This document shows, in pieces, positions 1 through 11,459 of a stretch of DNA of 64,000 bases. Numbering within the stretch: position 1 is the first letter of the stretch; each line of letters begins with the position of its first letter. The notes under the pieces were generated by a model that was not told the origin of the DNA, ran no database searches, and saw only the letters and a list, made by a program, of their open reading frames with translations. The stretch covers positions 3,376,045 to 3,440,044 of the forward strand of contig CM031628.1 in assembly GCA_018398815.1 (NCBI GenBank), given 5' to 3'. Source of the DNA: Conus ventricosus. Its lineage: Eukaryota; Mollusca; Gastropoda; Neogastropoda; Conidae. The position numbers and the translations under genes were made by a program.

Positions 1-290
1 AAACCCCAAAGGAACAAGTCCGTTAATCGCACACCAGGAAGGCAGCACATCCACAGCACAAAAAATGCACAAGCAAATCATTTAAAACACCGAAAATACT
101 ATGTAAGTCTATTACACTTCATAATGGGAAAATTTGACAGGCTCCAATTCTATGAATAATTTATTTTTCTTTTGAGAAGTGCATTTAATCCTTTCTTTTA
201 TTCAGCCCAAAAATAAATATAGTGCCAAGATTGGCTTGCCAGTATATTTCTCTGGATAGCAGTCTGTCTACACTTTCGACTATATATAAA
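1..290. other. AT-rich sequence, nothing recognised
   Basis: No reading frame, RNA gene or tandem structure could be supported here. The composition is AT-rich, like the rest of the non-repetitive sequence in the window. Confidence 0.5.
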
Positions 291-593
291 ATATATGATG
301 CTGAACAATTAAGTAGTGGGGAAACAAGTGCAGGCTAACAATTCTTCCGTAAATTATAATAATGACTTTGCAAAGATTTGAAATTTTAGAGGAAAAAAAT
401 GAAGATGAAGAAAATGGGGGAAATTTTATTAAAATATATGAAAAACCCTTCACTAGCTGCCTGAGGGAACCATCGTGACCCCTTCGGAGGCAGATCTATT
501 TGTATTGCCTGCTCCTAGGCCTTTCGTCTGCGGGATCGGACTCATCAGGAGACACGGCTGATTGTGTCTGCGCTCCTGGTGTCAAATAGAGAC
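291..593. repeat. Direct repeat, copy 1 of 2 (about 300 bp)
   Basis: This block recurs at 954-1251. Shared landmarks in order are an AT-rich start, a stretch beginning AACAAGTGCAG, an A/G-rich part with repeated GAAGATGAAG, and a GC-richer end containing CTAGCTGCCTGAGG and CGGCTGATTGTGTC. The copies differ by many one-base indels. About 360 bp of AT-rich sequence separates them. The family was not identified; the GC-richer 140 bp could be a short interspersed element. Confidence 0.75.
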
Positions 594-953
594 ACACCAC
601 AGTTCATAATTCTGTGGTTTTTCTAAACCACCAAGGGTTCAAAAAAGAATCCAACAGCACCCCCAAACACCCCAGCGAAGGATAGTAAAATGGAATAAAA
701 CGAAAGTGTGGAGGGGAAAAAAAATTCTAAAAAACAAAAAAGCATTATAAAAAACAGTATAAAATGTAGGGGACAATCTTTGACCCTATGCCTGAGGATC
801 CATTCAAGGATACAAGGGAGATCAAAAGATATGGAACAGTTTTGAGTGGTCAGCTCTGCTGTTCTATAACTCAAGCATTGTAGTGGCTAAGAATTGTGCA
901 GGACAACCTTTACTTGATCTCCTAAAGATGCAATCTCCCACTGATTGACCAAA

Positions 954-1251
954 CAATATGATGCTGACAATTAAGTAGGGGGGAAAACAAGTGCAGCTAA
1001 CAATTCTTCGGTCTTTATAATAAGACTTTGCAAAGATTTGCAATTTTTGAGAGAAAAAAATGAAGATGAAGAAAATGGGGGAAATATATTATAAAAAGAA
1101 CAACCCTTCACTAGCTGCCTGAGGAACCATCGGATCCCTTCTGGAGGCAGATCTATTTGTATAGCCTGCTCCTAGGCCTTCGTCTGCGGGTCGACTCATC
1201 AGGGAGAAAACGGCTGATTGTGTCCTGCGCTCCTGGGGGTCAAATAGAGAC
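954..1251. repeat. Direct repeat, copy 2 of 2 (about 300 bp)
   Basis: Second copy of the block at 291-593, in the same order and orientation. It ends at the same point, where sequence homologous to the inverted right arm begins (about 1255). Confidence 0.75.
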
Positions 1252-1325
1252 ATTTTTTATCAATATTTTATTTTATTTCTTTACTTCAATTAATTTATTT
1301 CATTTTATTTTGTTTATTTACTTAT

Positions 1326-1326
1326 G

Positions 1327-1363
<37 letters not shown>

Positions 1364-1372
1364 ACACAACAT
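1326..1372. repeat. (AC)n microsatellite
   Basis: Perfect to near-perfect CA dinucleotide run with a few CG interruptions. It is matched by a GT run near 55.1 kb in the inverted arm. Confidence 0.95.
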
Positions 1373-1440
1373 CACTCCAAACCCCCCCCCCCCTCCTCCC
1401 CGCTTCCTACTTCCAACTAAATTTACAGCCACCCCCATCA

Positions 1441-1690
1441 CCTTCTGCTTTCCACCACACCCCATGTCCTATCCAGTCAACTGCCTACCCTTTGATCTAT
1501 CCCATACTCCTCCCCCCCCCAAACCTTCTGCTTTCCACCACACCCCATGTCCTATCCATCAACTGCCTACCCCTTTGATCTATCCCATACTCCTCCCTCC
1601 CCCCCTTCCCTGCTTTCCACCACACCCCCATGTCCTATCCAGTCAACTGCCTACCCTTGATCTATCCCATACTCCTCCCCCCCCCCCCCC
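1441..1690. repeat. C-rich tandem repeat, about 83-bp unit, 3 copies
   Basis: Three consecutive units, each holding CTTTCCACCACACC, TCAACTGCCTACC and ATCTATCCCATACTCCTCC followed by a C run. The inverted arm near 54.9 kb has about one unit. Proline/serine-rich reading frames here are by-products of the composition. Confidence 0.85.
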
Positions 1691-2096
1691 CCACACACAC
1701 ACACACAATATTCCCCCTTCCCCTCCCCAAAACTCCTATCAGAAGGATAGGCCAAGTAATTGACCCTCCCACCTCAAACCCCCACCCCCTCCCCCTCTAA
1801 CACCCCCGCTCTTTCCCTTCACCCCCATATCACCAGCATCCTAACACAACTAAAATGATTACACCTGTCCACCACCTCAACAGCAACCCACTATATATTC
1901 CACAAAATCACACACCCACTCGCACCACATTAACTTGCAGTGCCCCCCCCCCACCCACCCCTTTTTTTTCCCCCACTGACCACTTCCTTTCCTGTTCCCC
2001 CCCACCCCACCCCTCTGTGTACAAGTATACTAAGGGGCTTGTGTCCCCCTCTCTCCCTCTACATATAGGTATGCTTAGATTATGTACATGTTTTTG

Positions 2097-2146
2097 TCGT
2101 GTGTGTGTGTGGGTGTGTGTGTGTGTGTGGTGTGTGTGTGGTGTTT
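2097..2146. repeat. (GT)n microsatellite
   Basis: GT dinucleotide run with short interruptions, just before the 25-bp satellite. The matching AC run is at about 54608-54652. Confidence 0.95.
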
Positions 2147-2177
2147 TTTTTTTTATTTTTAATATATACACAGTTTC

Positions 2178-5100
2178 CCATATATGACCACTACATTGTA
2201 CCATAATGACCATATCATTGTTCCATTAGACCACTATCATTGTACCATATATGACCACTATCATGTTACCATATATGACCACTATCATTGTTACCATATA
2301 TGACCACTATAAATTGTTACCATAATGACCACTATCATTGTTACCATATATGACCACTATCATTTTTACCATATATGACCACTATCATTGTTACCATATA
2401 TGACCACTATCATTGTTACCAAATATATGACCACTATCTTTGTTACCATATATGACCACAAATCTTTGTTACCATATATGACCACTATCACTGTTACCAT
2501 ATATGACCATTTATCAAATTGTTACCATATATGACCACTATCATTGTTACCAAATATGACCACTATCATTGTTACCATATATGACCACTATCATTGTTAC
2601 CATATATGACCACTATCATTGTTACCAAATATGACCACTATCATTGTTACCATATTTTGACCACTATCATTGTTACCATATATGACCACTATCATTGTTA
2701 CCATATATGACCACTATCATTGTTACCATAAATGACCACTATCATTGTTACCATATAGACCACTATAAATGTACCAAAAAGACCACTACCCATTGTTCCC
2801 AAATATATGACCACTATAAATTGTTACCATATATGACCACACCCATGTTACCATTATGACCACTATCATTGTTACCATATATGAACCACTATCTTTGGGT
2901 TACCATAATGACCACTATCATTTTTACCATATATGACCACTATCATTGTTACCATATATGACCACTATCATTGTTACCATATATGACCACTATCATTGTT
3001 ACCATAATGACCACTATCATTGTTACCATATATGACCACTATCACTGTTAACCATAAAAGACCACTATCATTGTTACCATAAGACCACTATCATTGTTCC
3101 CATATATGACCACTATCATTGTTACCATATATGACCACTATCATTGTTACCATATATGACCACTATCATTGTTACCAATATGACCACAATCATTTTTTAC
3201 CAAAATATACCACTATCATTGTACCATATATGACCACTATCATTGTTACCATATATGACCACTATCATTGTTACCATATATGACCACTATCATTGTTACC
3301 ATATATGACCACTATCATTGTTACCATATATGACCACTATAAATTGTTACCAATATGACCACTATCAATGTTACCAATATACCACAAATCACTGTTACCA
3401 TATATGACCACTATCATTGTTACCATAAATGACCACTATCAGGTTACCATATATGACCACTATCATTGTTACCATATTGACCACTATCATTGTTACCAAT
3501 ATACCACAACCCAATTGTTACCAATAAGACCACTATCATTTTTAACCATATATGACCACTATCATTGTTACCATATATGACCACATATCATTGTTCCCCA
3601 TATAGACCACTATCATTGTTACCATATATACCACTATCATTGTTTACCATAAATGACCACTATCTTTGTTACCATATATGCCCACTATCATTGTTACCAT
3701 ATATGACCACTATAAATTGTTACCATATATGACCACAAACACTGTTACCATATATGACCACAAATCATTGTTAAACCATATATGACCACTATCATTGTTA
3801 CCATAATGACCACTATCATTGTTACCAAATATGACCACTATCATTGTTACCATATATGACCACTACCCACTGTTACCATATATGACCATTTATCATGTTA
3901 CCATATATGACCACTATCACTGTTACCATATATGACCACTATCATTGTTACCATATATGACCACTATCATTGTTACCATAAAATGACCACTATCATTGTA
4001 CCAAATATGACCACTATCATTGTTACCATATATGACCACTATCATTGTTACCATATATGACCACTATCATTGTTACCATAATGACCAACCCATTTTTACC
4101 AATATGACCACTATCATTTTTACCATATATGCCCCACTATCATTTTTCCCCATATATGACCACTATCATTGTTACCATATATGACCACTATCATTGTTAC
4201 CATAATGACCACTATCACTGTTACCATATATGACCACTATCATTGTTACCAATATGACCACTATCATTGTTACCATATATGACCACTATCATTGTTACCA
4301 TATATGACCACTAATCATTGTTACCATATATGACCACTATCATTGTTACCATATATGACCACTACAATTACCATATATGACCACTATCATTGTTACCATA
4401 TATGACCACAAACATTGTTACCATATATGACCACAATCATTTTTACCATATTTTGACCACTATCATTGTTACCATAATGACCACTATCATTGTTACCATA
4501 TATGACCACTATCATTGTTACCATATATGACCACTATCATTGTTACCATATATGACCACTATCATTGTTACCATATATGACCACTATCATTTTTAAACCA
4601 TATATGACCACTATCATTGTTACCATATATGACCACTATCATTGTTACCATAAAATGACCACTAATCATTGTTACCATATATGACCACTATCATTGTTAC
4701 CATATATGACCACTATCTTTGTTACCATATATACCACTATCATTGTTACCATATATAAACCACTATCATTGTTACCATATATGACCACTAATCATTGTTA
4801 CCAAATATGACCACTATCATTGTTACCATATATGACCACTATCTTGTTACCATAAAATGACCACTATCATTTTACCATATGACCACTATCATTGTTACCA
4901 TATATGACCACTATCATTGTTACCATATATGCCCCATCATTGTTACCATATATGACCACTATCATTGTTACCATATATGACCACTATCATTGTTACCATA
5001 TATGACCACTATCACTGTTACCATATATGACCACTATCACGTTTACCAAATATGACCACAATCACACTGTACCATATATGACCACTATCATTGTTACCAA

Positions 5101-6074
5101 TATGACCACATCACTGTTACCATAATGACCACATCATTGTTACCATATAAGACCACTATCATTGTTACCATATATGACCACTATCATTGTTACCATATAT
5201 GCCCCACTATCATTGTTACCAATATGACCACTATCATTGTTACCATATATACCACTATCATTGTTACCATATAGACCACTATCATTGTTACCATAATGAC
5301 CACATCATTGTTACCATATATGACCACTATCATTGTTACCAAAAATACCACAAATCATTGTTACCATATATGACCCCTATCATTGTTCCCAATTATGACC
5401 ACTACATTGTTACCATATAAAAACCACTATCATTGTTACCATATATGACCACTACATTGTTACCATATATGACCACTATCATGTTACCCATAAATGCCCA
5501 AACTATCATTGTTACCATATATGACCACTACATTGTTACCATATATAAACCCACTATCATTGTTACCATATATGACCACTACATTGGTCCCAAATAAAAG
5601 ACCACTATCATTGTTACCAAATATGACCACATCATGTTACCATGAACCACTTATCAATGTTACCATATATGACCACCTATCATTGTTACCTGACCACTAT
5701 AAATGTTACCAGACCACTATAAATTGTTACCATAAAATGACCACTATCATTGTTACCATATATACCACTATCATTGTTACCATATATGACCACTATCATT
5801 GTTACCATATAAACCACTACATGTTACCATGACCCACTATCATTGTTACCATAATATGACCACTATCATTTTTTTCCGATATATGACCACTATCATTTTT
5901 ACCATAAAAGACCACTTCATTGTTACCCATATATGACCACTATCACGTTACCATGACCACTATCATTGTTACCATAAATGACCACAAACATTGTTACCAA
6001 TATGACCACATCATTGTTACCATATATGACCACTATCATTGTTACCATATATGACCACTATCATTGTTACCATA
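2178..6074. repeat. 25-bp satellite array, about 155 units
   Basis: Tandem array with a 25-bp period; the core reads CCATATATGACCACTATCAT followed by TGTTA. Spacing between successive ATGACCAC starts is 25 bp where no indel intervenes. Many units carry one- or two-base indels, or a shortened ATATATG. There are no spacers or unique sequence between units, so it is not a CRISPR-type array. The inverted arm keeps only one to two units at 54540-54583, between the same flanking sequences. Confidence 0.95.
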
Positions 6075-6134
6075 CCAATCACTGTTACCACCACTCATAA
6101 CATGTCCTGTGTATGCAACCCTTTTTTTTGGCAT

Positions 6135-6345
6135 ATTATATGTGTGGTGTGTGTGTGTAGTGTGTGTGTGTGTGTGGTGTGTGTGTGTGTGTGTGGGGTG
6201 TGGGGTTATGTATATGTATGTGTGTGTGTGTGTGTGTGTGTATAGTATGCATATGTGTGTGTGTGGGGAAAGTGCCTGTGTACGAACATACCAGTGTGTG
6301 TACATGTGTGTGCGTGCATGTATCATGTATGCGTGTGTGTGTGAG
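6135..6345. repeat. GT-rich compound microsatellite
   Basis: Interrupted GT and GTAT runs follow the satellite. The inverted arm has the matching AC-rich stretch at about 54390-54510. Confidence 0.9.
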
Positions 6346-6359
6346 ACGGGTGATTTTTC

Positions 6360-7084
6360 ATCTATGACAACCGCACCATAAATCAGTCATTGATCATTGC
6401 CCCCCCCACCCCCCAACCCCCACCCCCAAAGTTTTTTTTTTTACATTTTTAAACTCAACTGCCATTTTCATGCCAATGCAATCATGCCATTTCACTTATG
6501 CAATGATCATCATCCTATATCATTGTTTGTCCCACTTAAGACAATGACCAATTATTCATGAATCATCAATTTTAAATTTCCCCCCCCCCCTCCCCCACCC
6601 CACCCCAACCGGGATTACTACATCAATGCCACCACATTATTTTCACTTATGACAATGGTCACCACCCTATAGTACTGTAGATCTCATCTCAGTGATCAAC
6701 ACCATCAGTCATTGATCATTTCCTTTATTCCCCCACTGGCATTATCATACTTGCCATACACTATCCTACTCCTTTACAAAAATGACCACCATCCTACACC
6801 ACTGTGGATCATACCTACACCTTGACCATCATCATCATCCACCCATCTTTGAACGCCTCCCCCATTCCCCCACCAGCATTTTACACCGATGCCACAACAT
6901 TATCCCACTTATAAAAACAATTATCATCATCCTACAGTTTCTGTTCATCTCAAATGATCCATGATCATCACCCATCATCATCTACCCCTACCCCCCTCCA
7001 CCCTCTTTCCTCAACCTGCAATATTATACTAAAGCCACCTTATTATTCCACTTACCACAATGACCATCATCCTACATACTATGA
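6360..7084. other. Degenerate ATGACCA/ATCATC-rich sequence
   Basis: The stretch holds C runs near 6400 and 6585 and loosely repeated CATGATCATC- and ACAATGACCA-like words. It looks like an old, decayed tandem repeat. No coding or RNA feature could be supported. Its inverted counterpart is about 53.75-54.4 kb. Confidence 0.5.
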
Positions 7085-7470
7085 ACCCCACCCATGACAA
7101 TGACCATCACCCTACAGTACTATGATCTCACCCCATGACAATGACCATCACCCTAACAGTACTATTGAAACTCACCCATGACAATGACCATCACCCTACA
7201 GTACTATTGAATCTCACCCATGACAATGACCATCACCCTACAGTACTATTGATCTCACCCGGGCAATGACCATCCACCCCACAGAACTATTGATCTCACC
7301 CATGCCAATGACCACATCCTACAGTACATTGATCTCACCCATGCCAAGACCATCACCCTACAGTACTATTGATCTCACCCATGCCAATGAGCATCACCCT
7401 ACAGTACTATTGATCTCACCCATGCCAATGACCAACACCCTACAGTACTATTGATCTCACCCATGCCAGT
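7085..7470. repeat. 41-bp tandem repeat, about 9 copies
   Basis: The unit combines TGATCTCACCCATG, ACAATGACCATCACCC and TACAGTACTAT. Later units carry CATGCCAATG in place of CATGACAATG. The inverted arm near 53.68-53.75 kb has only one to two units, so array length differs strongly between arms. Confidence 0.85.
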
Positions 7471-7834
7471 GAGCCCTCACCCACAGGTCATTGATATTTT
7501 CCTTTATCCCCCCAACTTGCACCATTGCACACATCACCCTGCATTTTCCACTTACAAAACAATAATCATCATCCTATGGTACTACTGATCAAAATGATTT
7601 CCATTTTTTCAGTCACTGAAAATACTCCCATCCAGTGAACACCTTCATACTGCACTATATATGGAAATGAAGAAGCTGACCAATTGACAAAGGAAGGAGG
7701 ACAGCAGCCCCAACTGTAAAAAAGGGAGCCTCCTGAAAAATCAAAAGTATTCCAAGGAGACAAATGGAAGATGACTTGAGCAGCACCCAGACTTCAACAA
7801 GAGGGATGCATACTACCGGGTGCCCAGATCAGAC

Positions 7835-8360
7835 CAAGTGAACATTGTTGAGACTGAGGATAGGGCTCTCCAGACTTTAACATCACAGGGCCACTATATT
7901 TCCCCACCTGTGAGTCCTTCAAACTATCAATGCAGTACAGCCCCAAGACAGCGGAACATTCCCAGCTAAAACCCAACAAAAACCTAGCCTGCCAACTCAC
8001 CAATGAGTGCAAAACCTTACTGACCACTAGAGGGTCTTCACCATACAGCAGCCTCCGTCAGTACATCCAGATTCCTCCCTAAGTAAACGAAGAAGAAAAC
8101 CATCATTGTGAGACAGAGAACTGGGCACTCCAGACTGTGACATCACATCTCCACAATATTCCACACTGGCGAGTCTTCAATTTATCCTTCAGCCCCCATG
8201 AAAAGCGGAACATTCCCAACAACACTAAAAGAAAAAACCTAGCCTGCCAACACACACCGGTAGTGCAAAACTTTACTGACCACTGGAGGGCTTCACCATA
8301 CAGCAGCCTTTGCCATACCTCCAGGATTCCTGCCTAAGTGAACGGAGAAGAAGACCTTCC
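7835..8360. repeat. Tandem duplication, about 265-bp unit, 2 copies
   Basis: Two successive diverged copies, starting near 7835 and 8100. Each has a GAGACAGAG/GAGACTGAGG start, a CTCCAGACTnTnACATCAC block, GCGGAACATTCCCA, CCTAGCCTGCCAAC and a GAAGAAGA end. The inverted arm retains both at about 52820-53345, and a partial third lies just after the first gap (12480-12560). The family is not identified. Confidence 0.75.
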
Positions 8361-8464
8361 ATAGTACTGTTGACTCACTCGATCATCAACCAGAGTGACT
8401 GATTAATGATAATTTTTTTTTTTTTTAATTTTAAAAACATTTTTTTTAAAAGAGTGTATATAAT

Positions 8465-8550
8465 ATTGTGTGTGGTGTGTTGTGTGTGTGTTGTGTGTGT
8501 GTGTTGTTGTGTGTGTGTGTGTTGTGTGTATGTGTGTGTGGGTGTGAATA
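8465..8550. repeat. GT-rich microsatellite
   Basis: Interrupted GT run. The inverted arm carries a TA run and the ribozyme-bearing cluster (50243-52668) at this point, so this is the region of the empty site. Confidence 0.85.
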
Positions 8551-8655
8551 TGGTTGTGACAACTTTCCACAGTTAGTCTCATTATGATCATAACCTCACC
8601 AAATATTGTTTACATGTGATTTCCCCCACCCCCTTCTTTTTTCTTTTTTCTTTTT

Positions 8656-8712
8656 TGTGTGTGTGTGTGTGTGTTGTGTGTGTTTTGGGGTGTGTGGTGT
8701 GTGTGTGTGTGG
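8656..8712. repeat. (GT)n microsatellite
   Basis: Near-perfect GT run. Copies of the surrounding block carry matching runs at 12830-12880 and, as AC, at 50062-50085. Confidence 0.9.
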
Positions 8713-8924
8713 TAACACATGATACCCTGGTTTCACTGATCACTGCTCTCTTTTCTCAACCAACATCACATATTAATGCCAACACATTATTGCACCTGTT
8801 TCAATGAACATCACCCACAGCATTGTTTACTTTTCAACAACACTATTTGTATGAAACCTCCCACCCCCACCCCCACCTCAACTCATAGTGGATGGAGAAT
8901 ATGAGCTCTCCTTCTCTTGCCTCC

Positions 8925-8955
<31 letters not shown>

Positions 8956-9534
8956 AAATTTCCCTCCTCCCCCCCCCCCACGCCCCTTTTTTTTCCCCAA
9001 ACCCTCCCCTCCTCTAATATACCTTATCACCCATTTAAACTTCCGTCCCCTTTCCCCTCCCTTATTAACATTACCCACACACCTTTCACAACTTCTCCAC
9101 GCATAACTACTACCACCTCCTTCATTTACCCACAAAATCATTTTTCTATTTTATTCGCTGAATTTTGTTCTTTTAATTTCAGTTACTCTCATTTTATTCT
9201 TCTACTTATCTATTTTAAATTACTAGCACTATCATTTTTATCATTACCATCCCTTCTATAATATAAAACAATTTTTAAAATTTTTTTAAATATATAAATA
9301 TATATATATCAAAAATTGTTTTTATTCTATGTCTATTCTCCATATATATTCTATATCCTATGTCTCCATAGATGTATTCTGCAAGGATTCAAAAATTTTA
9401 AATTTTACTTTGAATCGGCCTCTGTGTTCTTTATTATTTTTCATGGGGAGATGTGACATATGTCATCCTGTCTCCCAAACTATGCAGGGTCATCTGTGTG
9501 TTTCAGTGCCTCAGAACATAAAAATAGTGGTCGT

Positions 9535-9700
9535 CTGCACCTTATTGTTCAGGGCGTCTACTGAACGTAAGCTTATAAACTAGTGGTTTGTCTGCACCTT
9601 ATTGTTCATGGGGTTTACTGAACGTAAACTTATAAACTAGTGGGTCGTGTGCATCTTGTTGTCAGGGTTCTACTGAACGTGAGCCGCTTGATATCCATCT
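9535..9700. repeat. 57-bp tandem repeat, about 3 copies
   Basis: The unit reads in part GGGTCGTCTGCACCTTATTG, then TTCAGGGTGTCTACTGAACG, then TAAGCTTATAAACTAG. The same array has about 9 copies at 19205-19720 and about 5 at 48985-49270. The unit holds a short internal inverted repeat, TTCAG and CTGAA. Confidence 0.9.
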
Positions 9701-9727
9701 TGACAAAATATATATATGTATTTAAAT

Positions 9728-9978
9728 GGTATTTTTCAGTGGTTAAAGCGCGAGTCATTAAGTAGAAAAGAGCATGTCCAGAGGGGCATGGTTCGAATCC
9801 CCGCCATGGCTCGTCCCAAGATGGGAAAAAAAAGGGGCAGCAGAGGGACAATCCGGAGTCATGAACCGGGTGTGGCCCAACCCCCCTAGAGTGTCAGGAG
9901 ATAAGGGCCCCAAACACTTGCTTGAAGGGGCTTCTCCCTTTTGAGGACCTCTGCTGCCACCTCTCCACGAGTTTCTTC
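9728..9978 (+). mobile_element. tRNA-derived SINE, candidate
   Basis: A polymerase III B-box-like motif GGTTCGAATCC sits near 9790, and an A-box-like TGGTTAAAGCG lies about 50 bp upstream, the spacing of a tRNA-type promoter. About 170 bp of unrelated sequence follows. The inverted arm (about 48945-48960) joins the flanking TA run directly to the downstream sequence without this block, so it behaves as an insertion. It is not a functional tRNA gene, as no cloverleaf can be folded. The family is not identified. Confidence 0.6.
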
Positions 9979-9979
9979 T

Positions 9980-10072
9980 ACAAACAATAAGCTAATAAAT
10001 TCTAAGGATAAGTAATCGAGCACCATTCCAGCAACTTAGAGAGCAGCTTGGTGTTGCAATGACGCAAGAAAT
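9980..10072. repeat. Fragment of the hammerhead-bearing repeat family (tail segment)
   Basis: About 90 bp matches the end of the 620-bp monomers found at 50.2-52.7 and 59.4-60.6 kb, including TAATAAATTC and GCAGCTTGGTGTTGCAATGA. The hammerhead itself is absent here. Confidence 0.75.
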
Positions 10073-10184
10073 ATTCATTATCCATGCCGTCCATAAATTT
10101 TTGCTTCAATTATTGTGGAGGGGTGGGGGACAGATGGTGGTCAACCCTCTCTACCTCCCCTCTCCCCACCCCCTTTAGTATATT

Positions 10185-10206
10185 AAGGGGGGGGGGGGGG
10201 GGGGAA
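10185..10206. repeat. Poly-G run
   Basis: About 17-18 consecutive G after GTATATTAAG. The matching place in the inverted arm (near 47850) has only a short G/C mix, so the length is unreliable. Confidence 0.7.
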
Positions 10207-10416
10207 GGGATAGTGCCGACGCCAGTGTTACTTTATTCTTTAACATCGCTCATATTTTCTTAAACGCAGTTCCACTTACTCTATGCACATAATAATGATT
10301 TTCCTTCTACCTTTGTCTGGAGTCTGGGATATTTTCAAGACAGAACAGTAGTATGACAGGTGTTTCCTGTCCATGCATGGAATGAGCACAATTCCCCAAA
10401 CAGGCGTTCAGCCTAC

Positions 10417-10531
10417 CTCAACCCGTTCTCCCATCCCCACCTGGGACAGACAGTTGTCTGAATGAAGGATTTCCAATGGCTTTGTGATGTCTTTTGTGTC
10501 TCTGTCCAATGCTTTCCCCTAAAACAGTCAA
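10417..10531 (-). CDS. Candidate internal exon D, copy in contig 1
   Basis: Reading on the minus strand, a pyrimidine-rich tract ends in CAG at 10532-10534, and the segment ends at a GTAGG donor starting at 10416. The 115-bp segment is present in three copies in the window (also 19806-19918 minus and 47523-47636 plus), with the acceptor kept in all three. The right-arm copy is 38 codons with no stop. This copy has a one-base insertion that shifts the frame part way, which could be a sequencing error. No protein family is recognised. Confidence 0.35.
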
Positions 10532-10799
10532 CTGGCAAGAGGTAATGCTTCTTTTTTCTTCCGAATAAAATATTTGAGTTAAAATCTATGTTCACTTTCT
10601 ACATTTGGATAGCAAAAATACAGCCTGACCTCGATTACAATTTTTTTTTAAATAATTACATTGGCTGTCTGTAAAATGCACTGTCACTGAATTTCGCGGG
10701 ATATAGTCTTACTGTGACATAAATGGCAGTGAAATGGCAGACAGCAGCACAAAAAGGTGCAAAAGGAGCAGAGTAAGCTACAAATCTATCCATCTCCCT

Positions 10800-10824
10800 T
10801 TCAGTTTTTTTTTTTTTTTTTTTA
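10800..10824. repeat. Poly-T run
   Basis: T homopolymer. The duplicate block at about 20185 lacks this run and the roughly 100 bp after it (to about 10925), so this may be a small insertion with a T/A-rich tail. Confidence 0.6.
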
Positions 10825-11459
10825 ATTTTTTATGACTGGTGAGTTGATTTTAAACGTGGTGACAGCCCTGATGTGGCCCTTTGCGGTCGGCTGGGCTATA
10901 AGCAACATTATCTTATCTTATCTTTCAGTTGAGGAAAACTGTAGTCTCCTTTAAACAGCATGGAAAATGTTTAGGGCAAGTAGTCCTACTGATAAGAAAA
11001 TGCTACCATCAAACAAAAAAATTTCAATTGAAATCACATCTAAAAGGTAAAATTCATTATTTCTATCAATCTAGACTGATTACATCCCTTGTGTTTTGCT
11101 TCAGACTTGATGCTTTCAAAACAAAATTCTCTAAAACTCTTTGTTGCATATGTGGGTAACTGATCACACTTGATTACATTTTCTTCACTGTCAAAGGATA
11201 CAAACTTTTCTCCCGATTCATTCACATCAAACATTTTTACAGAAGAAAACTTGAAAGAACATTCTTTTAATGGACAATGCTGAAAATCTGACACATAGCA
11301 TCAACACAGCATACCTTTAACACAATTTTACTACTTCTTCATTGTTTTACTTAAAACATGTCTATGTTGTACTTGAAAGTTACTTTGTTATACGTAGGCG
11401 TTATGTATTTACGATTCTTTCTGAAACATTCATAGTTTTGCCCGTGCCCCCGACCTCTA

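Larger units (their letters stand above)
1255..11459. repeat. Left arm of window-scale inverted duplication, part 1 (contig 1)
   Basis: Blocks reappear as reverse complements in the same relative order in 46.78-55.17 kb. For example 1.3-2.2 kb pairs with 54.6-55.17, 6.1-8.45 kb with 52.7-54.5, 8.46-9.25 kb with 49.53-50.22, 9.3-9.72 kb with 48.97-49.49, and 10.1-11.46 kb with 46.78-47.94. Arms differ by small indels, tandem-copy number and discrete insertions. The block stops exactly at the N gap, so the end is an assembly break and not a biological boundary. Confidence 0.85.

Noticed and set aside
1157..2213. Histidine/threonine- and proline-rich small proteins
   Set aside because: Translations of AC microsatellites and C-rich tandem repeats.
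2178..6074. CRISPR-like array of short repeats
   Set aside because: Units are head to tail with no spacers, the host is a eukaryote, and the opposite arm has a single-unit form; it is a satellite.
9735..9810. Functional tRNA gene
   Set aside because: Promoter boxes are present but no acceptor stem or anticodon arm can be folded; a SINE fits better.
10929..11294. Possible genes on either strand (76 and 84 codons)
   Set aside because: The duplicate copies at 20.2-20.6 and 46.9-47.25 kb break both frames by indels, and no splice or domain evidence supports them.
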